In this document: piece by piece, positions 1-7,310 of the stretch
Layout: each line of letters begins with the position of its first letter
How positions within the stretch are numbered: position 1 is the stretch's first letter
NCBI GenBank assembly: GCA_002727695.1
Contig: PBXT01000113.1
Span: 1-11,585 of the forward strand
Length of the DNA: 11,585 nt
Origin: Methanobacteriota archaeon
GTDB taxonomy: Archaea > Thermoplasmatota > Poseidoniia > Poseidoniales > Poseidoniaceae
Direction: 5' to 3'
Notes under the pieces: generated by a model
Seen by the model: the letters and a program-made list of their open reading frames with translations, nothing else
What the model was told of the DNA's origin: nothing
Database searches by the model: none
Made by a program: the position numbers and the translations under genes

Positions 1-211
1 CAGCCTCTTCGATTAGTTCAGAGAACTCGGAGCGGAACTCTGTCTTAATTGCAGAAAAGCCAGTGTTACGGTCGAATGAACCGTCTTCTCTGACCTCTGC
101 TTTGATGAAACTAGTGTCATCAGTGACCTCGAAAACTTCTGGCAAAATGTCCTGACATGCATCGCATGTGATACAATCTTCTTCAATCCATACCTTTGCG
201 ACGGTTGGCAT
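1..211 (-). CDS. 4Fe-4S ferredoxin, N-terminal part (cut by window edge)
   Basis: Reading minus from the ATG at 211-209 gives about 70 residues beginning MPTVAKVWIEEDCITCDAC and then QDILPEVF. The three cysteines at residues 13, 16 and 19 in C-x2-C-x2-C spacing, followed by an acidic loop and a Pro-Glu-Val-Phe segment, are the cluster-binding start of a small soluble single-cluster 4Fe-4S ferredoxin. The fourth cysteine, expected before a proline near the C-terminus, would lie beyond the left edge. Such proteins carry low-potential electrons between oxidoreductases in the cytoplasm; the partner cannot be told here. The start is supported by a GGTGA stretch just upstream. The gene follows the thermosome gene on the same strand after 116 nt, which contain two palindromes. 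The family call is solid; the exact subfamily is not. Confidence 0.8.
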   Translation of the reverse strand, partial: MPTVAKVWIEEDCITCDACQDILPEVFEVTDDTSFIKAEVREDGSFDRNTGFSAIKTEFRSEFSELIEEA

Positions 212-224
212 GACATCACCCGGT

Positions 225-237
225 GCTCACGCTGAGC
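225..237. repeat. 13-bp inverted repeat in ferredoxin leader
   Basis: GCTCA-CGC-TGAGC is a perfect 5-bp inverted repeat with a 3-nt centre, ending 13 nt before the ferredoxin ATG. It could be a protein-binding site or a small mRNA hairpin near the ribosome site. No function can be assigned from one copy. Confidence 0.35.
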
Positions 238-276
238 GTTCTTTGCCACTTGGAAGTAGTCTTTGAAGGTTCGTGC

Positions 277-294
277 CTCTCCCTAAAGGGAGAG
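277..294. repeat. Perfect 7-bp hairpin between thermosome and ferredoxin genes
   Basis: CTCTCCC-TAAA-GGGAGAG forms a perfect 7-bp stem with a 4-nt loop. It lies 34 nt downstream of the thermosome stop and 66 nt upstream of the ferredoxin start, both minus. It may protect the 3' end of the thermosome mRNA or be an operator for ferredoxin. It is not a bacterial-type terminator on the minus strand, because no T-run follows it in that direction. Confidence 0.4.
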
Positions 295-315
295 AAAATT
301 TGCTGCGGCAAAAAG
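295..315 (-). terminator. Candidate archaeal poly-U terminator of the thermosome gene
   Basis: On the minus strand, just after the thermosome stop, the sequence holds TTTTT (complement of 310-314) and then TTTT (complement of 295-298). Archaeal RNA polymerase typically stops at short T-runs without a hairpin, so these tracts are reasonable termination points. The runs are short, so the evidence is moderate. Confidence 0.4.
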
Positions 316-327
316 TTACTGAACCAA

Positions 328-1950
328 TCACATGTGGAAATCGTCCATTCCACCCATCATGTCGTCACCAGATACACCCTTAGACGAAATGACATCATCG
401 ATTCTGAGGATCATAATTGCGGTCTCCGTAGCAGATTGAATAGCTTGTTCGACCACTCTTTGCGGCTCTAGGACATTTGCTTCTCGCATGTCCATTACAC
501 CACCATCTTCAACATTGATTCCTGAGTATCCCTTGCCATCAGCATGAGACTTTCTAAGTTCTATAATTGTGTTAACTGGGTCCAAGCCAGCATTCTCTGC
601 AAGAGTTCTTGGGATTATTTCTAAAGCACTTGCAAATGCTTCAATTGCCATTTGCTCTCGGCCACCAACGGACTCAGCGTAAGACCTCAATTCGCGAGAC
701 AGTGCTGCTAGAACACTTCCTCCACCAGTCAACACTGCGCCATCTTCCCATGCAACTGAAACTACTCCAACAGCATCATCGAATGCACGGCGTATCTCGT
801 CTACTACGTGCTCTGTTCCACCGCGCAGTAGTACAGAAACGGACTTTGCTTCAGGACAGCCAGTGATGAAGGTCATATCGGATTCGCCGATTTTACGCTC
901 TTCCACCTTAGCAGCAGCACCCAAATCAGCATCTGTCAAATCGTCAATATTTGTTACAACTCGTCCACCAGTAGCCTTTGAAAGTGCTTCCATGTCACTC
1001 TTCTTCGCCCTTCTAATTGCGAAGATTCCAGCCTTGGACATGTAGTGTTGGGCAAGGTCATCAATTCCCTTTTGGCAAATGATTACATTAGCCCCACTAG
1101 CCTGGATTTTCTCAACAAGTCCCTTGATGTAATTCTCTTCTTCTTCTAGGAATGAAGCAAGCATCGATGGGTCAGTAATCTGAATCTTTGCGTCGACTTC
1201 GGTCTTCTTGACTTCTATTGCACTGTTGATTAGCGCAACCTTTGCACCCGAGACTGAACGAGGCATTCCAGCGTGGACTCTTTCCTTGTCTAGAATGATT
1301 CCATCGACAAGTGTGCTATCTTTGATAGAACCGCCTTGGCGCTTTTCTACCTTGATATCTGAGAGGTCAACCAATCTTTCACCATCTTCGATTGTGCCAA
1401 CTGAATTGACTGCTCTAACACAGATGTCAGCCAAAAATGACTTGACTGCGCCAGCGGATTTACCAGTTAGTGAAGTCTTAGCGACCTCCATCAGAACTGA
1501 ATCACCATTTTCAGTTGAAATTCCATGAGATTCAAGACAACCTACTGCCTTTTCAGCAGCTAGTCTAAATCCTTCACAGATGACAGTAGGGTGAACATTT
1601 TGTTCAATCAAATCTTCAGATCTCTTCAGCAATTCTCCAGACAAAACGACTGCGGAAGTTGTACCATCATAGCAGTGCTGCTCCTGGGTTTTCGCAACTT
1701 CGATAATCATCTTTGCAGCAGGATGTTCGATGTCCATTTCTTTTAGAATGGTCGCACCATCGTTGGTAATTACCACATCACCCATGCTATCTACCAACAT
1801 CTTGTCCATTCCTTTTGGACCAAGTGTGCTTCTAACCGCATCCGCTACAGCCTTAGCTGCTGCAATGTTGTTAGATTGGGCACTGCGACCCCTTGTTCTC
1901 TGTACTCCTTCCTTTAGAATGAAGATTGGTGCCTGTCCATTTCCATACAT
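328..1950 (-). CDS. thsA: Thermosome subunit (group II chaperonin)
   Basis: This 540-residue protein is a full-length subunit of the archaeal group II chaperonin, the ATP-driven cytoplasmic double-ring machine with a built-in lid that folds proteins. Visible landmarks are the nucleotide-binding [12 protein letters not shown] (residues 41-52), [13 protein letters not shown] (57-69) with Asp64, the DGTT phosphate motif (95-98), the equatorial return with [10 protein letters not shown] (388-397) carrying the presumed catalytic Asp392, and GGGS (409-412). The tail is Met/Gly-rich (MMGGMDDF), as in thermosomes. Length is normal for the family. The usual first glycine of GDGTT is replaced by tyrosine (CYDGTT), and the position after the GGG motif that is often glutamate in thermosomes is leucine (Leu414). 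The ATG at 1950-1948 follows a GAGGT ribosome site at a 7-nt spacing. Only 60 nt separate it from the upstream surface-protein gene, so either a promoter lies in that gene's 3' end or the two share a transcript. Confidence 0.96.
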   Translation of the reverse strand: MYGNGQAPIFILKEGVQRTRGRSAQSNNIAAAKAVADAVRSTLGPKGMDKMLVDSMGDVVITNDGATILKEMDIEHPAAKMIIEVAKTQEQHCYDGTTSAVVLSGELLKRSEDLIEQNVHPTVICEGFRLAAEKAVGCLESHGISTENGDSVLMEVAKTSLTGKSAGAVKSFLADICVRAVNSVGTIEDGERLVDLSDIKVEKRQGGSIKDSTLVDGIILDKERVHAGMPRSVSGAKVALINSAIEVKKTEVDAKIQITDPSMLASFLEEEENYIKGLVEKIQASGANVIICQKGIDDLAQHYMSKAGIFAIRRAKKSDMEALSKATGGRVVTNIDDLTDADLGAAAKVEERKIGESDMTFITGCPEAKSVSVLLRGGTEHVVDEIRRAFDDAVGVVSVAWEDGAVLTGGGSVLAALSRELRSYAESVGGREQMAIEAFASALEIIPRTLAENAGLDPVNTIIELRKSHADGKGYSGINVEDGGVMDMREANVLEPQRVVEQAIQSATETAIMILRIDDVISSKGVSGDDMMGGMDDFHM

Positions 1951-1974
1951 GTAACTACCTCGGCAGCCTATCCC

Positions 1975-1987
1975 ACGGGAAGCCCGT
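1975..1987. repeat. Small hairpin in thermosome leader
   Basis: ACGGG-AAG-CCCGT is a perfect 5-bp inverted repeat inside the 60-nt gap between the surface-protein stop and the thermosome ATG. No clear TATA element is visible in this gap. The hairpin may mark an mRNA processing site or regulator site; this is speculative. Confidence 0.3.
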
Positions 1988-2010
1988 CTTCAACCCATCG
2001 CAACTGAATC

Positions 2011-5000
2011 TCAGCTGTTATTGTCGAGCCATTGTTGACCGTAGTGGTTCCACTGTTCCATAGTCCAACCTTCTGGGAGTCCTTCAGGAGGCACAGGCGG
2101 GCCTGATTGGACTGCTGGTTCAGGAGTTGGCGGAGATACGCTGGGAACGCTCTTTTCCATGGAACCAACATTTGGTGCTGCTGCGACAGCACCATAGGTT
2201 GCAGTCAGGTTGTCTTCGTATCCATCACCAGTCCAACTTTGCTCCTCTTCCTCTTCTTCAGAATTAAGGACCACCAAAAGAACACCAAGCAGAGCGATGA
2301 TAATCGCTCCACCTACTACCCAAATACCGATTCCTACCCAATCGATGGAACCACCATCTGAAGATGCTGCGTCAGCATCTGTTGATGTTCTCTTTAATGT
2401 CACTGGCAACTCAAGAGATGCAGCATCTTCAACGGAATTGGAAATCGCCCAAACAGTAACCGTTGTTTCGATAAAGTCTTGATCTAGATTTTCAAGACTA
2501 GAACTCTGAACTACAAACTTGATGCTAACTTCACGGTTTCCTTCAACTTCCAACCAGAAATCTCTGTCGTTTGCAGAGACTGAAGCGCTATACCAGCGGT
2601 TAGTTTCGCCTTGGTCTAGATCCATAGTTACCGATTGACCGTCATTGTATTGATTTCTAACGGTTACAATTACCTCGTATTCTCCGGCCTCATCAATAAT
2701 TGTAGATTCAGTGGATATGATTCTCAACCAGTTTTGGGAACCAACTCGGTAAGTGCACTTACCATTGCTTGAAACAGTTGGATCATTGACACTTGTAGCA
2801 ATTACCTTCAGGATTAGTTGTCCGTTTGTTCCTTCATCAAACGAGAATCTAACGGTTACGTTGTACGAGGCGCCCGGCTCAAGGATCGGAGTCAAATCTC
2901 CATCAACAAGTTGGACAAATTCCGCATTCATTCCTTCTGGAAGTTCCATACTCATAGCGAATCTATCATCCTGATTTCCATCATTTCTAACTTCGAAGCG
3001 CATTGATTGTGCTTCAGACCCGGGAATGTATGACTGGTCTGCATCTTCATCAGATACGAAGACTGCAGATGTATCAGTAACATCCACATTGATAGTTATC
3101 TGTTCGGAAACAGTTGGGTCGTCGACACTAGTTGCTGTAACTCTTGCAGTATACAATCCTGGAGCAAGACCTACCGGCATAGGCAGGTTCAATGCAATGC
3201 TAGTTTCTCCGTCCCAGGCATCTAAAATTGGAGTTTCATCAGATGAAAGGTATGCTTGCAATTTCCAATTTGATTGTACTAAGTCTAAAGAATACGCTTC
3301 ATCGTCATTTCCGAGATTCAACAAATCGATGTAAACAACTCTTGCGTTACCATTCGCTGGAGCAAGGATTTCCATATCTTCTGCATACATTTCCACTTCT
3401 CTTAGAACTGGAATTTCGATTTTCTTAGATATTACATCAGTACCGAACAGTGATTCACCACATGAAGGACAAACCGCCCTCAGTGAGAACGGGACCTCTC
3501 CCGGAGTTGCATAACTTGGAGCTGTTACATTGAGTAGTAACTGTACTTCTTCTCCCTTAGCCAAAGGCATTGGCATCTGAACAATGCTGTGGTTCAAGTC
3601 TGTCACATAGGAAACCCAGCCTTCACTTTGGAAACTCGAAGTAACAGTGTATCCTGCTTCTCTGTTTCCTGCATTCTGTAATTTGAATGGTATGGAAGTG
3701 GCTTCACCGGGATACAGACTATCTGCAAGTAATGGGGCTGTGGAAGATAGGTGGACACCGTACTGTTCAGTAATTGCAAGGTCGGCTGTTACACGACCCA
3801 TCTCTCCTAATTGAGTACCTCCTGCGTCTTCCCACCACACTTGCCAAACTTGCTGCTGAACATCCGCTCCAGCAGGAACTGAAAGGTTGATCCACATCTC
3901 AGTGGTGTTACCTCCAGGTATAGCTGGCAGCATAACAGTAGTCCCGTGTTGGTTAGGGTTTTCACTGTCGATTCTAATCGCAGGCAGACTTGGATTCATC
4001 CAAGAAACATTGGAAACATTAGAATTGATTCTGACTTGTGCAGATTGGTAACCATTGTTCTTGACAGTACAGTACATTGGAATGATTGTGTTTGGAGGAG
4101 TTGTGTATCCGCCGGTTGGGTTGTCACAATTGATGTCTAGTGTGAATTCGCTTACTTTCTCGATTGCGAACAGAACGAAATCATCGACGTGCATACCGCT
4201 AGTTGCGCCAGAGCCATCGGATTGGAACAATATACCATATGACCAAGAGTGCCCTCCAAGTTGGTCGGTTGGGTCCCATGAAATGTTACTCCATTGTCCA
4301 GGAGCAGTACTAGGGGCATCCTCGGCGAAATTGTGCGAGATTGTACTCTCGGGAGCGCCATTGCCTCTCCACAATTCAAGAGCCACGAAATCCCCTGCAC
4401 CCATCTGGCCCCATGTTTGTACATGCATTTGTGCAGACATTAGTCCTGCAGAATTGAGTTGCATCTTACACATCCACTGGATGTATGCTTGAGATAATCC
4501 GCCATCCAAAGATGCCCCGTATCCGCAGTTACTATTTGTACCTCTGAAAGCAAATACTAGGCGACTCCTTGATGCTGATGGGTAATCTGAACCTGAGTTG
4601 GAATGTCTCCAATTCGCATCACCGACTGCTGATGCTGAAGTGTCTTCTTGCCAGATTCCAATTCCAGTTGCATCACTTCCATCGATTGGATATTCTCCAC
4701 CATAGAAAGTTGGAACAGAAGCTGTTGGAAGTTGCTGATCTCTTGGGTCGCCTTCTGCATCCATATCATCCCTTGAGAGTGCGACTGGTAGTGCCTTCTC
4801 CATCATGTCATTTTCATTTCGGTCATCAGATGGATTGAAAACATGAGCCCTGATGATTATTCCACCTGACAACTCATTGTTAGATACATCCAGATAGGAA
4901 TGTGCGACAAATGCTTCCCATTCGAAAGAATCAGTGAATGACTGACTACCTAGCAAAGGAGTAGTACTCCATGAAGTTGTATTCATTACGAAACCAATTG

Positions 5001-5298
5001 GATGTACCATCTCGACAGTTACTGTCGCATTTGAGCCTTGTAGTGAAGCACCACCGCGCTTTACTTCAACTGAGATTTCCACAAGGTCGCCTTTGGCAAC
5101 GTAAAGCATCACACTTCCATCAGGCTGAATCCATTGACTTGCAGATGTAGAATTGATAGAAATTTCAGTCACTGAGAAATCATCGGTTGAGCCACCGCGT
5201 CCCATTGTGGCTTCAACATTCTGAACTGAAATTGACAATATAGATTGCATCAAAAGTAGGCTAACCAAAAACAATGGCAAGGACTTACGCATATTCAT
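2011..5298 (-). CDS. Large exported multi-domain surface protein with C-terminal membrane anchor
   Basis: From the ATG at 5298 this is 1095 residues. It begins with a signal peptide (MNMRKSLPLFLVSLLL..., cleavage expected near VEA, about residue 31). Residues about 200-378 resemble a jelly-roll / MAM-like beta-sandwich ending in a HVDDFVLF strand. About five Ig-like modules of 110-125 residues follow (roughly 382-505, 510-628, 630-740, 743-850, 853-975), of the CARDB/NEW3 type by look. Modules three and four share the end motif ATSV(D/N)DPTVS, about 112 residues apart. One membrane helix (987-1012) is followed by six glutamates, a Pro-rich linker and a Trp-rich tail (GWTMEQW...YGQQWLD). The body is probably outside the cell and the tail inside. 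Many N-x-S/T sites suggest glycosylation. The frame stays open to 5397, but the inner ATG directly precedes the signal peptide and has GGGAT upstream. The role (adhesion, binding or cell-surface structure) is inferred; no catalytic motif was seen. Confidence 0.85.
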   Translation of the reverse strand: MNMRKSLPLFLVSLLLMQSILSISVQNVEATMGRGGSTDDFSVTEISINSTSASQWIQPDGSVMLYVAKGDLVEISVEVKRGGASLQGSNATVTVEMVHPIGFVMNTTSWSTTPLLGSQSFTDSFEWEAFVAHSYLDVSNNELSGGIIIRAHVFNPSDDRNENDMMEKALPVALSRDDMDAEGDPRDQQLPTASVPTFYGGEYPIDGSDATGIGIWQEDTSASAVGDANWRHSNSGSDYPSASRSRLVFAFRGTNSNCGYGASLDGGLSQAYIQWMCKMQLNSAGLMSAQMHVQTWGQMGAGDFVALELWRGNGAPESTISHNFAEDAPSTAPGQWSNISWDPTDQLGGHSWSYGILFQSDGSGATSGMHVDDFVLFAIEKVSEFTLDINCDNPTGGYTTPPNTIIPMYCTVKNNGYQSAQVRINSNVSNVSWMNPSLPAIRIDSENPNQHGTTVMLPAIPGGNTTEMWINLSVPAGADVQQQVWQVWWEDAGGTQLGEMGRVTADLAITEQYGVHLSSTAPLLADSLYPGEATSIPFKLQNAGNREAGYTVTSSFQSEGWVSYVTDLNHSIVQMPMPLAKGEEVQLLLNVTAPSYATPGEVPFSLRAVCPSCGESLFGTDVISKKIEIPVLREVEMYAEDMEILAPANGNARVVYIDLLNLGNDDEAYSLDLVQSNWKLQAYLSSDETPILDAWDGETSIALNLPMPVGLAPGLYTARVTATSVDDPTVSEQITINVDVTDTSAVFVSDEDADQSYIPGSEAQSMRFEVRNDGNQDDRFAMSMELPEGMNAEFVQLVDGDLTPILEPGASYNVTVRFSFDEGTNGQLILKVIATSVNDPTVSSNGKCTYRVGSQNWLRIISTESTIIDEAGEYEVIVTVRNQYNDGQSVTMDLDQGETNRWYSASVSANDRDFWLEVEGNREVSIKFVVQSSSLENLDQDFIETTVTVWAISNSVEDAASLELPVTLKRTSTDADAASSDGGSIDWVGIGIWVVGGAIIIALLGVLLVVLNSEEEEEEQSWTGDGYEDNLTATYGAVAAAPNVGSMEKSVPSVSPPTPEPAVQSGPPVPPEGLPEGWTMEQWNHYGQQWLDNNS

Positions 5299-5323
5299 CA
5301 ACGAGCATCCCACTATCACTCCG

Positions 5324-5346
5324 CATATGAATGTGGCCTTCATATG
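5324..5346. repeat. 8-bp inverted repeat CATATGAA-N7-TTCATATG
   Basis: CATATGAA at 5324-5331 and TTCATATG at 5339-5346 form an inverted repeat with a 7-nt spacer. The element lies 25 nt upstream of the preferred surface-protein start and abuts the next hairpin. The symmetric AT-rich half-sites suit a dimeric regulator, or an mRNA stem if transcription starts upstream. Confidence 0.45.
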
Positions 5347-5360
5347 TCCCCGTAGGGGAC
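5346..5360. repeat. GC-rich hairpin GTCCCC-GTA-GGGGAC
   Basis: A perfect 6-bp stem with a 3-nt loop, sharing one base with the CATATGAA repeat. If the AT-rich repeats at 5373-5390 act as TATA element, a start site would fall near 5350. This hairpin would then sit at the very 5' end of the surface-protein mRNA or at the start site itself. Confidence 0.45.
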
Positions 5361-5372
5361 AAGTGCGAATTT

Positions 5373-5390
5373 CCGATTTAACCGATTTAA
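5373..5390 (-). promoter_or_regulatory. Tandem 9-bp repeat, candidate TATA region of surface-protein gene
   Basis: CCGATTTAA occurs twice in tandem (5373-5381 and 5382-5390); on the minus strand it reads TTAAATCGG twice. The AT-rich cores resemble archaeal TATA elements and lie 75-92 nt upstream of the preferred surface-protein ATG. The long N-terminal extension of that reading frame runs through this segment, another reason to prefer the inner start. Confidence 0.4.
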
Positions 5391-5400
5391 TCGCCATTAT

Positions 5401-5415
5401 CTAGAGTAAATCTAG
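5401..5415 (+). promoter_or_regulatory. Palindrome over candidate TATA element of the membrane-protein gene
   Basis: CTAGA-GTAAA-TCTAG is a 15-bp inverted repeat whose centre is AT-rich. ATCTAG is also repeated directly at an 11-nt spacing, about one helical turn. The element lies 38 nt upstream of the GTG start at 5453, a fitting distance for a TATA element plus a short leader. A repressor bound here would cover the promoter; this is inference. Confidence 0.4.
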
Positions 5416-5452
5416 GGCAACCTTTGAGAAAGCAAAGGGGCGGGATAATTTC

Positions 5453-6727
5453 GTGAGTGAGTATTCTGACAAAGGGCCCTTAGCGGCTCGGCTCTGGTTG
5501 ACAGGGCTAGTTTTCTGTCAGATTTTCCTCACTCCGATGGCCGCTTTCTCTATTACATACCTCGTCGAGTTTGAAATGGCTTCAGAAAATTTCACTATGT
5601 CGTTTCAATCAGAAATGATTCCTTGGATTATAGCAGCATCTCTCGCCTACGGAATGATCGCTCTGTTACTTGCGCTAATATTCGGAGGATTCACTCCTGT
5701 GTGGATTGTAGAAAAGGGAGGATGGAGAGCTGCTCTTGGACTTACTAGGGCTAAGAGAGATGCCGCAACTTTACGCAATACAAGAAGAAACCATGCTAAA
5801 TCTCCTCATGCAAAATTAACAGTAATGGTGAGCGATAGAATCCACAAACGACATTCATTGTTATCAACGCACGGGGGTCTTGTTTTACTTGCAATACCAT
5901 TCCAATTGATGTTGGTTGTAATCCCTCTTGGATTCGTGATATTCATCCCAGATGAATGGATTAGGTCGAATAGAAGATTGGAAGTAGCTTTGGCTTGCTA
6001 TCTAATCGTACTGATTTTTGTTATGCGAGTATTTCCCAAATTCGCTAGAAAGCACATTACTATCGCTGCATTTACTCGAAGATGGCTTATCTCCATGACT
6101 AAATTGTCTTGGCTGGCACCGGTACTAGTATTGTGGTTGATGGGGAGATTAGCTAGTGTCATCGTTCTTTCATGGGTAGGTGCTGATGTTTCAAACACAT
6201 TACATCTTGAACAATCATTCATGGAAGATTTCTTACAAATCGGTAGTGTACCTGAGGCCTCATTCTTAGATCTACTAACTGCACTCGCAGTCATGCCATT
6301 GGCCGCATTTACAACCTTAGCATGTTTAGGAGGAGGTTCTGGAACACCTCCTGAATGGATGCGAATGGGTGATGAAATTGCAATCAAAACACCGGAAGAA
6401 GAGGGAAATGGAGGAGCGATTGTATCCCTAGGAAGAACAGTTGGAACAGTTACTGGTGCAGCGGTGGGAATAGGAGTTGGAATCGCAGCCACAACTGCTG
6501 CAGGATTGGCATCAAAGGCTCAAACCGCTGGTAGTTCGGCAGTAGCCGCAGCCAATGCCGCACCACAAGGAATCAGTACTGGAATGGATGTTGTAGATGC
6601 AACAGACGAGACCTTTTCATTCGTCGATAGTTCAGAAATTGTTTCCGAAGCACCCCAGTATATAGAAACTGGCGAATCTCAAGAAGAGCCAAATGAGTTC
6701 GAAGGATTCGGCTCAATGTTTGATTGA
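5453..6727 (+). CDS. Polytopic membrane protein of unknown function
   Basis: I do not recognise the family. The 424-residue protein starts with GTG at 5453 (MSEYSDKGPL); no ATG occurs earlier in frame, and the first in-frame Met inside is already in the first helix. Hydrophobic segments at about 14-38, 56-86, 141-165, 176-195, 211-241 and 271-292 predict six membrane helices. A seventh Ala/Gly-rich segment (327-352) may be a helix or a flexible linker. The loop at 96-135 is strongly basic (RAKRDAATLRNTRRNHAK) and probably cytoplasmic. The C-terminal 50 residues are acidic and end in EFEGFGSMFD. It is the only plus-strand gene here, divergent from the surface protein and sharing its regulatory region. 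Its stop directly abuts the stop of the converging gene. Transport, signalling or envelope roles are all possible; no transporter signature was seen. Confidence 0.85.
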   Translation: MSEYSDKGPLAARLWLTGLVFCQIFLTPMAAFSITYLVEFEMASENFTMSFQSEMIPWIIAASLAYGMIALLLALIFGGFTPVWIVEKGGWRAALGLTRAKRDAATLRNTRRNHAKSPHAKLTVMVSDRIHKRHSLLSTHGGLVLLAIPFQLMLVVIPLGFVIFIPDEWIRSNRRLEVALACYLIVLIFVMRVFPKFARKHITIAAFTRRWLISMTKLSWLAPVLVLWLMGRLASVIVLSWVGADVSNTLHLEQSFMEDFLQIGSVPEASFLDLLTALAVMPLAAFTTLACLGGGSGTPPEWMRMGDEIAIKTPEEEGNGGAIVSLGRTVGTVTGAAVGIGVGIAATTAAGLASKAQTAGSSAVAAANAAPQGISTGMDVVDATDETFSFVDSSEIVSEAPQYIETGESQEEPNEFEGFGSMFD

Positions 6728-7309
6728 TCATTCTTCTTCATCGACCGCCATTATTGGTTTACCATCAGAGAGCACAAGTCGAACAAATCCCATTATCCAA
6801 CCATCGCTTCTTGGACGACCTAAATCTGGCCTTGGCTCATTTAACAGAACTTTACCGCATGCCTTGCATCTTACACAAGTCACTTCCCACATTGGTTGGG
6901 AAAAGGCACAACAAGAATCTTCAGAATCCGAAACATTGCGGACTTGCTGCAGGCGCATTGCCATTTGTTTGGTGCATGGAGCTTCCTCTCCGGCAAAAAA
7001 TCCTGTTACTCTTGATAGAACTAACCAACCTGAAACCGTCCACAAACCGAATCCGAAAGGAGCGGAACCGTGAGCGAGACTGACCCAACCAAATGTTAGC
7101 GGAATGATTGCGAATACTAACGCTAGCCAGTAAAAAAGTCGCATATGTAGAACTCTTTGGATAAGGTGTGCATCAACATAAATAGGTTCAGGGTGAGGAG
7201 CAAATTGTTCATTCCAAGATTTGACACGAGGGAAAGTCAAAAACGGAATCCTAGTGATCATGTAGGCCAATACAGCCCCGCTGAAGAACTCAAAAGATTC
7301 AATCCACAT
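6728..7309 (-). CDS. Small membrane protein with Cys-rich (zinc-knuckle-like) C-terminus
   Basis: This 193-residue protein is not recognised. Predicted membrane helices lie at about 6-27, 58-80 and 84-105. The remainder is soluble and carries Cys112, a Cys133-Cys134 pair and a C-x2-C-x2-C cluster (145, 148, 151; VTCVRCKACGKVLL) that looks like part of a zinc or metal site. Only three cysteines are in the tight cluster, so Cys112 or Cys133/134 may supply the rest. The end is acidic (DEEE). Its ATG at 7309 comes one nucleotide after the aminotransferase stop (TGA-A-ATG), so the two genes are translationally linked in one transcript. A role close to the membrane with metal- or nucleic-acid-like binding is only a guess. 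Confidence 0.8.
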   Translation of the reverse strand: MWIESFEFFSGAVLAYMITRIPFLTFPRVKSWNEQFAPHPEPIYVDAHLIQRVLHMRLFYWLALVFAIIPLTFGWVSLAHGSAPFGFGLWTVSGWLVLSRVTGFFAGEEAPCTKQMAMRLQQVRNVSDSEDSCCAFSQPMWEVTCVRCKACGKVLLNEPRPDLGRPRSDGWIMGFVRLVLSDGKPIMAVDEEE

Positions 7310-7310
7310 T

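Noticed and set aside
13..249. 78-codon minus-strand frame starting at 249
   Set aside because: It is out of frame with the ferredoxin reading, whose C-x2-C-x2-C motif and ribosome site are clear.
277..294. Hairpin as a factor-independent bacterial-type terminator
   Set aside because: On the minus strand no T-run follows the stem; the T-runs lie before it, and archaeal termination does not need a hairpin.
4055..4492. Plus-strand open frames opposite the surface protein, thermosome and protease
   Set aside because: They lie antisense to strongly supported genes, lack ribosome sites and show no recognisable motif.
5299..5397. N-terminal extension of the surface protein to an ATG at 5397
   Set aside because: The extra 33 residues come before a good signal peptide, and the segment is full of repeats and TATA-like sequence, as expected for a promoter rather than coding DNA.
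5998..6492. 164-codon minus-strand frame inside the plus-strand membrane protein
   Set aside because: Its Pro/Thr/Ser-rich product looks like the antisense of a hydrophobic gene, and the plus-strand reading explains the region better.
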